From NCBI RefSeq assembly GCF_003205615.1, contig NZ_PYBV01000039.1, positions 1 through 40,309 on the forward strand: a stretch of 40,309 nt of DNA, written 5' to 3'. Shown in pieces: positions 1 through 8,183 of the stretch. The first letter of the stretch is position 1; the number at the start of each line of letters is the position of its first letter. The notes beneath the pieces were generated by a model. It saw nothing but the letters and a program-made list of their open reading frames with translations. It was not told the DNA's origin and ran no database searches. The translations under genes and the position numbers were made by a program. This DNA is from Micromonospora arborensis. GTDB taxonomy: Bacteria > Actinomycetota > Actinomycetes > Mycobacteriales > Micromonosporaceae.

Positions 1-49
1 GGCGACAGGGACTAACCCCCCCATCCATCCCGCCCTCCCTGACCTCGTC

Positions 50-104
50 GATCATGAGGTTATTGCTCCGACACGCCGAGGCAGGCGGCGATAACCCCAT
101 GATC
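50..104. terminator. Intergenic hairpin with GATCATGAGG arm
   Basis: A 14-base arm at 50-63 pairs with 91-104 with one mismatch, across a 27-base loop. It lies just past the stop of the STAS gene, so it may end that transcript. The arm sequence resembles two other hairpins in this window (23383 and 30142), which suggests a dispersed element as much as a plain terminator. There is no T-tract, which is usual in high-GC actinobacteria. Confidence 0.5.
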
Positions 105-139
105 AACAGGAGAGCCGGGGTGGGCGGGCGGGGGACGGG

Positions 140-475
140 TTAGCCGGTGGGTTGGTCGTTGCGGATCATCAGGGCGCTGCGGAGGCCGGTGATGTCCAGG
201 ACGCGGATCAGGAAATCACCCACGTGGGTCAGCATCAGCAGGCTCTGGGCGTGGCTGGCCTTGCGACTGAGCACGACCAGCGTGCCCAGGCCCTGCGAGT
301 CGCAGAAGGTGACGCCGCCAAGATCCAGCACGATCTTCGGTGGCGGGTCGGCCAGCACCTCGTTCACCACGGTGGAGAGCTGAGCGGCCGTGAGCATGTC
401 GATCTCACCGGCTAGGCGCAGCACTGCTTCGTCGCCCGTTCGGTGTAGCGTGATGGACAGTTCGGCACGATCCAC
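140..475 (-). CDS. STAS-domain anti-sigma factor antagonist (SpoIIAA/RsbV-like)
   Basis: A 111-residue protein that is a single STAS domain. Proteins of this family bind a serine-kinase anti-sigma factor and release a sigma factor; the switch is phosphorylation of a conserved serine. Here the motif CDSQGLG near residues 58-64 holds that serine, within the expected strand-helix context (VLDLGGVTFCDSQG). The length matches stand-alone antagonists. The start is a GTG at 475 with only a weak ribosome site. No anti-sigma kinase or sigma gene lies beside it, so its partner is encoded elsewhere; hemL is divergent, 212 bp away. Family assignment is firm; the specific sigma pathway is unknown. Confidence 0.85.
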   Translation of the reverse strand: MDRAELSITLHRTGDEAVLRLAGEIDMLTAAQLSTVVNEVLADPPPKIVLDLGGVTFCDSQGLGTLVVLSRKASHAQSLLMLTHVGDFLIRVLDITGLRSALMIRNDQPTG

Positions 476-687
476 CCGGTCAGCCTAGCGCGATCCGCCC
501 GACCCGGCCTGTTGAGGCGGCGAGCCGCCGCCGGGCTGAGCCGCGAGCCGCGCCCACCGAGGTCACGAGCGGTCGCCCCGGCCTCGCGTCGCCGCTGCTG
601 GCGGGCACCGCCCCCGAGGTGAGCCCGGTAACCCCGACGCGGGGTGGGTGCTGGTTGACCGTCCGGCGCTGACACAATGGCGGCATC

Positions 688-2025
688 GTGACCGACATCT
701 TTCCAGCCGGATCCGGCCGTTACCCGGCCGAAGCGCCGGCCTCCGAGGCCCTTTTCGACCGCGCCCGCGCCATCGTGCCGGGCGGGGTCAACTCCCCCGT
801 GCGCGCCTTCCAGGCCGTCGGCGGCGCCCCACGCTTCATGGTTCGTGGCGAGGGTCCGTGGCTGTTCGACGCCGACGGCCGCCGCTACGTCGACCTGGTC
901 TGCTCCTGGGGTCCACTGATCCTCGGGCACGCGCATCCGGCGGTGGTGGACGCCGTCCAGGCCGCCGCCGCGCTGGGCACCAGCTTCGGCACTCCCACCC
1001 CGGGTGAGGTGGAGTTGGCCACCGAGCTCGTTGCCCGGACCCCGATGGAGCAGGTCCGCCTGGTCAACTCGGGCACCGAGGCGACCATGTCGGCGATCCG
1101 GCTGGCCCGCGGCTTCACCGGCCGGTCCAAGGTCGTCAAGTTCGCCGGGTGCTACCACGGGCACGTCGACGCGCTGCTCGCCTCCGCCGGGTCCGGCGTG
1201 GCCACCCTGGGCCTGCCCGACTCGCCCGGCGTGACCGGCGCGGCGGCCAGCGAGACGATCGTGCTCCCGTACAACGACATCCGGGCCGTCGAGGAGGCCT
1301 TCGCCGCCGAGGGCCCGCACATCGCCGCGGTGATCACCGAGGCCGCCGCCGGCAACATGGGCGTGGTGGCACCTCGCGACGGCTTCAACCAGCAACTCGC
1401 CCGGATCGCGCACGCGCACGGCGCCCTGCTGGTCGTGGACGAGGTGATGACCGGGTTCCGGGTCTCCCGCGCCGGGTGGCACGGCCTCGACCCCTCCGAC
1501 GCCGACCTGTGGACGTACGGCAAGGTCATGGGCGGGGGCCTGCCCGCCGCCGCGTTCGGCGGGCGCGCGGAGATCATGGCGCGACTCGCCCCGGCCGGCC
1601 CGGTCTACCAGGCCGGCACGCTCTCCGGTAATCCGCTCGCCTGCGCGGCCGGCCTGGCCACGCTGCGGCTCGCCGACGACGCGCTCTACCGCCGCCTCGA
1701 CGACACGGCCGCCGTCGTGGGCAAGCTGGCGTCCGACGCGCTGGCCGCCGCCGGGGTCCCGCACCGACTGTCGTACGCGGGCAGCATGTTCTCGATCTTC
1801 TTCACCGACGCCGACGTGGTCGACTACGACAGCGCCCGCACCCAGCAGGTGCCGGCGTTCAAGGCGTTCTTCCACGCGATGCTCGCCGCTGGCGTCTACC
1901 TGCCGCCGAGCGCGTTCGAGTCGTGGTTCGTGTCGGCGGCGATCGACGACGCCGCTCTGGAGCACATCGCCGACGCGCTGCCCACGGCGGCGAACGCGGC
2001 GGCAGCGGCTGGTCACGGGGGGTAA
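688..2025 (+). CDS. hemL: Glutamate-1-semialdehyde 2,1-aminomutase
   Basis: Converts glutamate-1-semialdehyde to 5-aminolevulinate, the last step of the C5 route to tetrapyrroles, using PLP in the cytoplasm. The 445-residue protein is a class III aminotransferase-fold enzyme of normal length. The PGGVNSPVRAF signature is at about 31-41, the substrate/PLP segment NSGTEATMSA at 127-136, DEVMTGFR at 251-258, and the Schiff-base lysine is K279 in TYGKVMGGG. The start is GTG at 688. It heads a run of six same-strand genes with 6-bp or overlapping junctions, ending in cytochrome c maturation genes, so heme precursor supply and heme attachment are probably co-transcribed. The same order is known in mycobacteria. 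Confidence 0.97.
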   Translation: MTDIFPAGSGRYPAEAPASEALFDRARAIVPGGVNSPVRAFQAVGGAPRFMVRGEGPWLFDADGRRYVDLVCSWGPLILGHAHPAVVDAVQAAAALGTSFGTPTPGEVELATELVARTPMEQVRLVNSGTEATMSAIRLARGFTGRSKVVKFAGCYHGHVDALLASAGSGVATLGLPDSPGVTGAAASETIVLPYNDIRAVEEAFAAEGPHIAAVITEAAAGNMGVVAPRDGFNQQLARIAHAHGALLVVDEVMTGFRVSRAGWHGLDPSDADLWTYGKVMGGGLPAAAFGGRAEIMARLAPAGPVYQAGTLSGNPLACAAGLATLRLADDALYRRLDDTAAVVGKLASDALAAAGVPHRLSYAGSMFSIFFTDADVVDYDSARTQQVPAFKAFFHAMLAAGVYLPPSAFESWFVSAAIDDAALEHIADALPTAANAAAAAGHGG

Positions 2026-2031
2026 TACACG

Positions 2032-2679
2032 GTGAGCAAGACGGTGGTCCACGTGCTCCGGCACGGCGAGGTGTACAACCCCGACCAGATTCTCTACGGT
2101 CGGCTGCCCGGGTTCCGCCTCTCCGAGCTGGGTGTGCAGATGGCCAAGGCCGCCGCGCAGGGCCTGGCCGAGCGGGAGATCGTGCACGTGGTGGCCAGCC
2201 CGTTGGAGCGCGCCCAGCAGACCGCCGAGCCCATCGCCGCCCAGTTCGGGCTGCCGGTCGGGGTGGACGAGCGGCTGATCGAGAGCGCCAACTGGTTCGA
2301 GGGCAAGAAGGTGTCCCCGGGTGACGGATCGTTCCGCGATCCGCGTAACTGGTGGGTGCTGCGCGACCCGGTGACCCCGTCCTGGGGCGAGGCGTACCGG
2401 GTGATCGCCGAGCGGATGTTCGCGGCTGTGCACGCCGCCCGGGTCGCCGCCGAGGGGCGCGAGGCGGTGCTGGTGTCGCACCAGCTCCCGATCTGGACGC
2501 TGCGTCGCTACGTCGAGCGCAAGCGGCTCTGGCACGACCCGCGCAAGCGGCAGTGCGGGTTGGCGAGCCTCACCTCGTTCCACTTCGACGGCGCGAAGGT
2601 GGCGGGCATCGGCTACAGCGAGCCGGCAGCGCACCTGATCGCTCTCTCCGCGACAGCCCGGACGGCCAAGGGGGCCTGA
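2032..2679 (+). CDS. Histidine phosphatase family protein (phosphoglycerate mutase-like)
   Basis: A 215-residue cytoplasmic branch-1 histidine phosphatase. The catalytic RHGE motif is at residues 10-13, with H11 as the phosphate acceptor; the second active-site histidine is in VSHQLPIW. The segment SPLERAQQTAEPIA is the usual family motif. GTG start 6 bp after hemL; its TGA overlaps the ATG of the next gene by one base. It occupies the position of mycobacterial Rv0525 between hemL and the TlpA-like gene, so the linkage is conserved, but the substrate is not known and nothing here shows it to be a glycolytic mutase. Confidence 0.9.
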   Translation: MSKTVVHVLRHGEVYNPDQILYGRLPGFRLSELGVQMAKAAAQGLAEREIVHVVASPLERAQQTAEPIAAQFGLPVGVDERLIESANWFEGKKVSPGDGSFRDPRNWWVLRDPVTPSWGEAYRVIAERMFAAVHAARVAAEGREAVLVSHQLPIWTLRRYVERKRLWHDPRKRQCGLASLTSFHFDGAKVAGIGYSEPAAHLIALSATARTAKGA

Positions 2680-3245
2680 TGAACGCCCGGAGGTGGACCG
2701 CCGGTCTGCTCGCCGCCGTCGCCGCGGTGGCGCTGGTCGGTTGCACGTCGAAGGGGCAGGAGAAAGCCTGCACGACCTCCACCGACGGGATCTTCGAGTG
2801 CGCCCCGGACCAGCGTTCGGCACCTCCGAAGCTCGCCGGTGAGTTGCTCGCCGGTGGCACCTACGACGTCAGCCAGGCCCGGGGCCAGGTCGCGGTCGTC
2901 AACTTTTGGGGTTCCTGGTGCCCGCCCTGCCGGGCCGAGGCCGACGATCTGGAGGCCACCTACCAGGCCACCAAGGGCTCCGGGGTGAGCTTCCTCGGCA
3001 TCAACGTCCAGGACTCACGGGACAAGGCCAAGGCGTTCGAGGAGGGCCGGGTCACCTATCCGAGCCTGTTCGACCCGTCCAGCCGGCTGGCGCTCGACCT
3101 GGACATCCCGCCGAACACCGTCCCGGCGACTGTGGTCCTCGACCGTGACGGTCGGATCGCCGTGGTGATCCGTCGCGCCGTTACGCAGGACGAGCTGAGG
3201 CCGATCGTCGAGCGGATCGCGGCCGAGAAACCGGCGTCGAGCTGA
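2679..3245 (+). CDS. TlpA/ResA-like thiol-disulfide oxidoreductase lipoprotein
   Basis: A membrane-anchored extracytoplasmic thioredoxin-fold protein of 188 residues, expected to reduce the CXXCH cysteines of apocytochrome c before heme attachment. The N-terminus is a lipoprotein signal with lipobox LVGC and lipidated C22. The redox motif WCPPC gives C81 and C84, in the context VVNFWGSWCPPCRAE. A further cysteine pair, C31 and C41, lies between anchor and fold and could form a structural disulfide. The ATG at 2679 shares a base with the preceding stop and is followed directly by the signal peptide, so the longer in-frame upstream extension is not used. It passes electrons from the CcdA protein encoded next. 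Confidence 0.93.
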   Translation: MNARRWTAGLLAAVAAVALVGCTSKGQEKACTTSTDGIFECAPDQRSAPPKLAGELLAGGTYDVSQARGQVAVVNFWGSWCPPCRAEADDLEATYQATKGSGVSFLGINVQDSRDKAKAFEEGRVTYPSLFDPSSRLALDLDIPPNTVPATVVLDRDGRIAVVIRRAVTQDELRPIVERIAAEKPASS

Positions 3246-4078
3246 TGGGGGAGACCTTCGAGGAGTTGGCTCGCAGCGGACCGCTGCTGCTCGCCATTGG
3301 CGCGGCGGTGCTCGCCGGCCTGGTCAGCTTCCTCTCCCCGTGCGTGCTCCCGCTGGTCCCCGGCTACCTCTCGTTCGTCACCGGCCTGGCCGGCGCCGAC
3401 CTCGAAGGCAGTGCGAAAAAGGGTGCGCCGCTCGACACTGTCGCCCAGCGCGACGGCGGGGGTGTCGCGATCAGGGAGCGGATCGCGCGGGTCGGCGCCG
3501 TCAAGGGTCGGGTGCTCGCCGGGACGCTGCTCTTCATCGCCGGCTTCACCGTCGTCTTCGTCGCCACCGCGATCCTGTTCGCCGGCATCGGTCGGGTCTT
3601 CTTCGACTACAAGCGCGAGCTGCAGATCGGCGTCGGCGCGCTGATCATCGTGCTCGGTCTGGGCTACCTCGGGATGATTCCCGCCCTGCAGCGCGAGTTC
3701 CGGATCTCCCGACTGCCGTCGGCCGGGCTGCTCGGCGCACCGGTCTTCGGCGCGGTCTTCGCACTCAGTTGGGTGCCCTGCACCGGCCCCACGCTCGGCG
3801 CGGTGATGGGGATGGTCGCCACCAGCGGCCAGAGCGACCGCGCCGTGGTGCTCGCCGTGGCGTACTGCCTCGGGTTGGGGATACCGTTCGTCGTCTTCGG
3901 GCTGGGCTTCGAACGCCTGCTCGGGGTCTTCCGCGCCGTCCGGCGCAACAGCCGCTGGGTCACCCGGGTCGGCGGCGCCCTGCTCATCCTGATCGGCCTG
4001 GCGCTGGTCACCGGCGGATGGCAGAGCTTCGTGATCTGGTTGCAGACCACCGTCGGGGTGGGCGAGGTGAGCATCTGA
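3245..4078 (+). CDS. ccdA: Cytochrome c biogenesis protein CcdA (DsbD-family transmembrane thiol transporter)
   Basis: A 277-residue integral membrane protein carrying reducing equivalents from cytoplasmic thioredoxin to the extracytoplasmic TlpA-like protein. About six hydrophobic segments are visible. The two redox cysteines are C33 in SPCVLPLVPGY and C179 in WVPCTGPTLG, both in the proline contexts typical of the family. A charged cytoplasmic loop at about 50-90 is longer than in short CcdA proteins. The ATG overlaps the previous TGA by one base and the downstream ResB gene overlaps in the same way, indicating translational coupling. Confidence 0.94.
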   Translation: MGETFEELARSGPLLLAIGAAVLAGLVSFLSPCVLPLVPGYLSFVTGLAGADLEGSAKKGAPLDTVAQRDGGGVAIRERIARVGAVKGRVLAGTLLFIAGFTVVFVATAILFAGIGRVFFDYKRELQIGVGALIIVLGLGYLGMIPALQREFRISRLPSAGLLGAPVFGAVFALSWVPCTGPTLGAVMGMVATSGQSDRAVVLAVAYCLGLGIPFVVFGLGFERLLGVFRAVRRNSRWVTRVGGALLILIGLALVTGGWQSFVIWLQTTVGVGEVSI

Positions 4079-5721
4079 TGACGATCGTCGACGACCGGCC
4101 CGAAACCGTGGCCCCGGCGCCCCGGCGCCGGCCCAACCGGCTGCTGGCGTTGCTGCGCAACTCGTGGCGGCAGCTCACCAGCATGCGTACGGCGCTGATC
4201 CTGCTCTTCCTGCTCGCGGTCGCCGCCATTCCCGGCTCGGTGCTGCCGCAGCGCGGGATCAGCCCGGAGAAGGTCAACCAGTACTTCGTCGACCACCCGG
4301 ACTGGGCCCCCCGGCTGGACCGGATCGGCGCGTTCGAGGTCTTCGGCTCGGTCTGGTTCTCCGCGATCTACCTGCTGCTGTTCACGTCGCTGATCGGCTG
4401 CATCACGCCCCGGCTGCGCGACCACTTCCGGGCGCTGCGGTCCCGTCCGCCGGCCGCGCCGAAGCGGATGGCACGGCTGCCGCAGCACGCCGTGCTGCCC
4501 GCCCCACCCGGTGGCGTGGAGGCGATCGCCGAGGTGCTGCGCAAGCGCCGCTGGCGCGTCGAGGTGCGTGGCAACCAGGTCTCCGCCGAGAAGGGCTACC
4601 TCAAGGAGACCGGCAACCTGCTGTTCCACACCTCGCTCATCGCGGTGCTGATCGGCGTCGGGCTCGGCTCGTGGTACGGCTGGAGCGGCAACCGGCTGCT
4701 GGTGGCGGGCGCGGACAACTCGTTCTGCAACACCCGGCAGCAGTACGCCGAGGCGAAGCTCGGCCCCCGGGTGAACAGTGCGGACCTGCCCCGCTTCTGC
4801 CTGCGGCTGGACGACTTCCAGGCCCGGTTCCTCGACAGCGGCCAGCCGGAGTTCTTCAACGCCACGGTCACCGTCGACGGCCCGGACGAGCCCACCCGCA
4901 GCGCGAACTTCTCGGTGAACGCGCCGCTGCGCCTGAACGACGCGAGCGTCTACCTGCTCGGCCACGGGTACGCCCCGGTGATCCGCTACACCGACCGCTT
5001 CGGCAACAGTCAGATCAGTGACGAGCCGTTCCTGACCACCGGTGACATGGGCCTGACCAGCGAAGGGCTGGCGGCCTTCCCGGACGCGAACGTCGACCCG
5101 GCCACCGGTAAGCGCGCACCGGACGAGCAGATGGCGTTCACCGGCATCTACCTGCCCACGGCACCCGAGCAGCCGCCGATGGTCCGTTCGCAGTACCCGA
5201 CTGAACGCAACCCGGTGCTGAACCTGGTCGCGTACCGGGGCAACCTGGGCCTGGACGCCGGCATCCCCACCTCGATCTACAAGCTCGACCAGCGGCAGGT
5301 GCGGACCGGGAAGGTCAAGGAGGTCGGCACCAAACTGCTCCGCAAGGGCGAGACCTGGACGCTGGACGACGGCACAACTGTCGAGTTCCTGGGCACCGAG
5401 CGGTACGTGACGCTCTCCATCCGGCACGACCCGGGTGCGACGCCGCTGTTGATCAGCTGTGGTTTCCTGCTGGTCGGGCTGATGGGATCGCTGTTCGGGC
5501 GACGCCGACGGGTGTGGTTCCGGGTGACCTCGTCCGACCCGGCGGAAGGATCTCCGACGGGCGGTAGTAGCTTGGTGGAGGCCGGTGGGTTGCCGCGCAC
5601 CGACTATCCAGGGTTCGCCGAGGAGTTCGCCCAGCTCGTCGCCGCAGTCAGCGGTGCCGACCGGCCTGCGGCGGGTGCTGACTCCGGTGACCGGGCCGGC
5701 GTGCGAGAAGGAGCCGAGTGA
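4078..5721 (+). CDS. resB: Cytochrome c biogenesis protein ResB
   Basis: A 547-residue membrane protein, half of the System II cytochrome c synthetase, which with CcsB/CcsA exports heme and ligates it to CXXCH motifs outside the membrane. There is a cytoplasmic N-terminus, hydrophobic segments near residues 35-55, 95-112 and 180-200, then a large extracytoplasmic domain, and a last membrane segment near 460-480 (LLISCGFLLVGLMGSLFG). The arrangement and length fit the ResB family. The ATG at 4078 overlaps the CcdA stop by one base, so the much longer upstream open frame (from about 3340) antisense-free but overlapping ccdA is not the gene. The last base of its TGA is the first base of the next ATG. 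Confidence 0.93.
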   Translation: MTIVDDRPETVAPAPRRRPNRLLALLRNSWRQLTSMRTALILLFLLAVAAIPGSVLPQRGISPEKVNQYFVDHPDWAPRLDRIGAFEVFGSVWFSAIYLLLFTSLIGCITPRLRDHFRALRSRPPAAPKRMARLPQHAVLPAPPGGVEAIAEVLRKRRWRVEVRGNQVSAEKGYLKETGNLLFHTSLIAVLIGVGLGSWYGWSGNRLLVAGADNSFCNTRQQYAEAKLGPRVNSADLPRFCLRLDDFQARFLDSGQPEFFNATVTVDGPDEPTRSANFSVNAPLRLNDASVYLLGHGYAPVIRYTDRFGNSQISDEPFLTTGDMGLTSEGLAAFPDANVDPATGKRAPDEQMAFTGIYLPTAPEQPPMVRSQYPTERNPVLNLVAYRGNLGLDAGIPTSIYKLDQRQVRTGKVKEVGTKLLRKGETWTLDDGTTVEFLGTERYVTLSIRHDPGATPLLISCGFLLVGLMGSLFGRRRRVWFRVTSSDPAEGSPTGGSSLVEAGGLPRTDYPGFAEEFAQLVAAVSGADRPAAGADSGDRAGVREGAE

Positions 5722-6689
5722 TGTCCGCACTCTCCGACAATCTGGTGACCTTCGCGATCCTGGCGTACCTGGTCGCGATGATCGGTCATGCCGTGGAGTA
5801 CGCGCTGGGCAACGCGCGTACCCGAACCGCCGCGGCGGCTCCGGTCCGTGAGCTGGTGGGCGCTGGCGGTCCCGTTCCGACGTCGCCCGCGCCGATCGCA
5901 CCGTCGGGCGGGGACGGCCGGTCGAAGCGACGTGCCCGCCTCGCCGGCCTGATCGCGGTGGGTGCCACCGCGGTCGCTGCCGTGCTGCACCTGGCGGCGC
6001 TGGTCACTCGCGGTCTCGCCGCGGACCGGATGCCCTGGGGCAACATGTACGAGTTCGTGCTCACGGTGACGTTCATCGGGGTTGCCGCGTGGTTGGTGGT
6101 GCTCTGGAATCGGCCGTCGCTGCGCAAGCTCGGGCTGTTCCTGACCCTGGTGATGGTGCTGCTGGTCGCCACCGCCGAGCTGGTGCTGTACGTGCCGATC
6201 GTGCCGCTGGTGCCGGCTCTGAACTCGTACTGGTTCGTCATCCACGTCTCGACCATCGTCTTCGCGTCCGGCATCTTCCTGCTCGGTGTGGTGCCGGCGG
6301 TCGGGTTCCTGATGCGCAACGGGTACGAGCACGGCAAGCGGAGCTTCCCGTACTCCCTGGCCAAGCGCCTGCCCGGCGCGGTCGGCCTGGAGCGGTTGAC
6401 CTTCGCGCTGCACGCCTTCGCGTTCCCGATCTTCACCTTCGCGGTGATCGCCGGCGCCATCTGGGCCGAGGCGGCGTGGGGTCGGCCGTGGGGCTGGGAC
6501 CCGAAGGAGACCTGGGCGTTCATCTCCTGGGTCGTGTACGCCGGCTACCTGCACGCCCGGGCCACGCCCAGCGTCAAGCGCAACGTGGCGACCTGGATCG
6601 CGGTGCTCGGCTTCCTCACCATGCTGATGAACCTGTTCGGCGTGAACATCTTCTTCACCGGCCTGCACTCCTACGGCGGGCTCAACTGA
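5721..6689 (+). CDS. ccsB: Cytochrome c biogenesis protein CcsB/CcsA (heme handling)
   Basis: A 322-residue polytopic membrane protein of the heme handling family, partner of ResB. Its hallmark tryptophan-rich motif is WGRPWGWDPKETWAF near residue 252-266, on the outer face, where heme is presented to the apocytochrome. About eight membrane segments are visible; the loop after the first is basic and poorly conserved (about 30-75). Two starts are adjacent, GTG at 5718 and ATG at 5721; the ATG is preferred because the GAAGGAG site at 5705-5711 is then well placed and it overlaps the resB stop by one base. Last gene of the operon. Confidence 0.94.
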   Translation: MSALSDNLVTFAILAYLVAMIGHAVEYALGNARTRTAAAAPVRELVGAGGPVPTSPAPIAPSGGDGRSKRRARLAGLIAVGATAVAAVLHLAALVTRGLAADRMPWGNMYEFVLTVTFIGVAAWLVVLWNRPSLRKLGLFLTLVMVLLVATAELVLYVPIVPLVPALNSYWFVIHVSTIVFASGIFLLGVVPAVGFLMRNGYEHGKRSFPYSLAKRLPGAVGLERLTFALHAFAFPIFTFAVIAGAIWAEAAWGRPWGWDPKETWAFISWVVYAGYLHARATPSVKRNVATWIAVLGFLTMLMNLFGVNIFFTGLHSYGGLN

Positions 6690-6704
6690 CGTCGGCGCTC
6701 GGCG

Positions 6705-6908
6705 TCAGCCGGGTGCCGGTCGCCAGGCGCGCAGCGTCCGCTCGACCTGGATGGTGACCTGGTAGGACACCTCCGGCAGGTCGGCCAGTTCGATCCGCTC
6801 GGCGCGCAGCGCCAGTTGGGCGTGCAGCTCCCGGGCGATGGCGTCGCGAAGCTCGACCAGCAGGGGTGACAACCCGTCCGGGTTGCCGACGACGTACGCA
6901 TCCGACAT
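6705..6908 (-). CDS. Small conserved-looking hypothetical protein
   Basis: A 67-residue acidic to neutral protein without signal peptide or membrane segment. It looks mostly helical in the middle (VELRDAIARELHAQLALRAERIELA) and ends in a strand-like stretch rich in valine and isoleucine. I do not recognise a family. ATG at 6908 is chosen because upstream codons in the same frame (to 7049) look like non-coding sequence. It converges with ccsB, only 15 bp apart. The 242 bp upstream, to the end of the hydrolase gene, holds nothing I could identify. Codon use suggests a real gene but the call is tentative. Confidence 0.5.
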   Translation of the reverse strand: MSDAYVVGNPDGLSPLLVELRDAIARELHAQLALRAERIELADLPEVSYQVTIQVERTLRAWRPAPG

Positions 6909-7150
6909 GGCTTCGAGCCTGCGCCTGGACCAGGGCGGCACGCCAGCGTCGGTGAGATGTGTCCGCCTGGCTTGACCCACTCCAGGTCGGCGATGTTGCG
7001 GTATCCGGCGACCCGCAAACCGCCACATCGGCGACCTGGTGCCGATCAAGGCCCGACGCCGGTGGGCAGGTGCGGTAGGTCGACGGGGCGAGCTGGCCGC
7101 CCACGCCTGAGCACCCGCCGCCTGACCACCCCCCGCCTGACCGTCCAGGG

Positions 7151-8026
7151 TCAGGCCGCCTGGAGGAAGTCGCGCAGCAGGGCGAGCATCTCGTCCGGGC
7201 GCTCCTCGTACAGCCAGTGCCCGCAGTCCTCGATCACCTCGCCGCGGACCGTGTCGGCGTACCGGCGAACCTGTTCGGCGACCTGCCCACCGAGGCTGGC
7301 CGCCGCGCCGACCGCCAGCACCGGCATCTCCAGCTTCTTCTTCCGGTACGCCGCGTTGTCCGCGCTGTCCCGGTCGAACGCCCGGAAGTAGGCGAAGCTG
7401 GCCCGCAGATGCGCAGGTTCGCGAAGGTGACTGGCGAACTCCTCGATGTCAGGCGCGGCGATGCTGCCCTTGCGCACCATCAGAGCGTCGGTGAACCGGT
7501 CCACCCAGAGCGTCTCCCGCCCGCTGACCAACGCCTCCGGAAGCCCGTTGCCGATCGAGAAGAAGCCGAAGTTCCACACCCCCGGCCCAGCGGGGGTGAG
7601 CGCCGGGAACGTGTAGATGCTCTCGTCGGGGATCGGCGCCTCGCTGAGCACCAGCCGGCTCACCCGTTGCGGATGGGCGGCGGTGTACGCGTACGCCACC
7701 ATCGTCCCCAGGTCGTGCCCGACCAGCCGGAGGTCACTGGTCAGGCCGAGTTGGTCGAGCAGGCCGTGCAGGTCGGCGGCGACCGTCTTCTTGTCATAGC
7801 CGCCGGCCGGGGCGTCGCTGTCCCCGAAGCCGCGCAGGTCGGGTGCGACCACGTCGAAGGAGCGTCCCAGCTCGGGCAGCAGGTGCCGCCACATGTACCA
7901 GCACTGTGGGTAGCCGTGCAGCAGCACCAGTGGCGGGCCACTGCCGCCCCGGACGTAGTTCATGCTGATCTGGCCGACCCGTGCCCGCTGCTCGGTGAAC
8001 CCCGCCGGAACCCGCTCGCCGCTCAT
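7151..8026 (-). CDS. Alpha/beta hydrolase, epoxide hydrolase-like
   Basis: A 291-residue cytoplasmic alpha/beta-hydrolase-fold protein. The oxyanion motif HGYPQ is at 37-41, and the nucleophile elbow is GHDLGTM with aspartate D105, where esterases would have serine. An Asp nucleophile with HGYPQ is the pattern of epoxide hydrolases and related dehalogenases. The histidine of the triad is in DCGHWLYEERP near the C-terminus. The ATG at 8026 has a GGAGG site close upstream. It is divergent from the UbiD-like gene, 157 bp apart. Substrate is not predictable from sequence; no halide-binding tryptophan pair was checked. Confidence 0.85.
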   Translation of the reverse strand: MSGERVPAGFTEQRARVGQISMNYVRGGSGPPLVLLHGYPQCWYMWRHLLPELGRSFDVVAPDLRGFGDSDAPAGGYDKKTVAADLHGLLDQLGLTSDLRLVGHDLGTMVAYAYTAAHPQRVSRLVLSEAPIPDESIYTFPALTPAGPGVWNFGFFSIGNGLPEALVSGRETLWVDRFTDALMVRKGSIAAPDIEEFASHLREPAHLRASFAYFRAFDRDSADNAAYRKKKLEMPVLAVGAAASLGGQVAEQVRRYADTVRGEVIEDCGHWLYEERPDEMLALLRDFLQAA

Positions 8027-8183
8027 TGCCGCCTCCGTCCGCCGGCTGCCCGCCGCCGGACGCCCGGCTACCCGCTGTGCCGTGGCCCATACCTGGGGAA
8101 ACGGGACCGGGACCGTTGATCATCACGAGTGTCACAGCACCCGGCTTGGGCCGTGCGGCACCCGGTGCGGGAGACTGGGCGAC

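Noticed and set aside
140..475. Sigma/anti-sigma operon with the STAS gene
   Set aside because: No kinase or sigma factor is in the neighbouring sequence shown, so only an orphan antagonist can be claimed.
412..2823. An 803-codon open frame on the minus strand
   Set aside because: It is antisense to hemL and the phosphatase gene, is extremely Arg/Gly/Ala/His rich, and has no motif. High GC keeps the third frame open.
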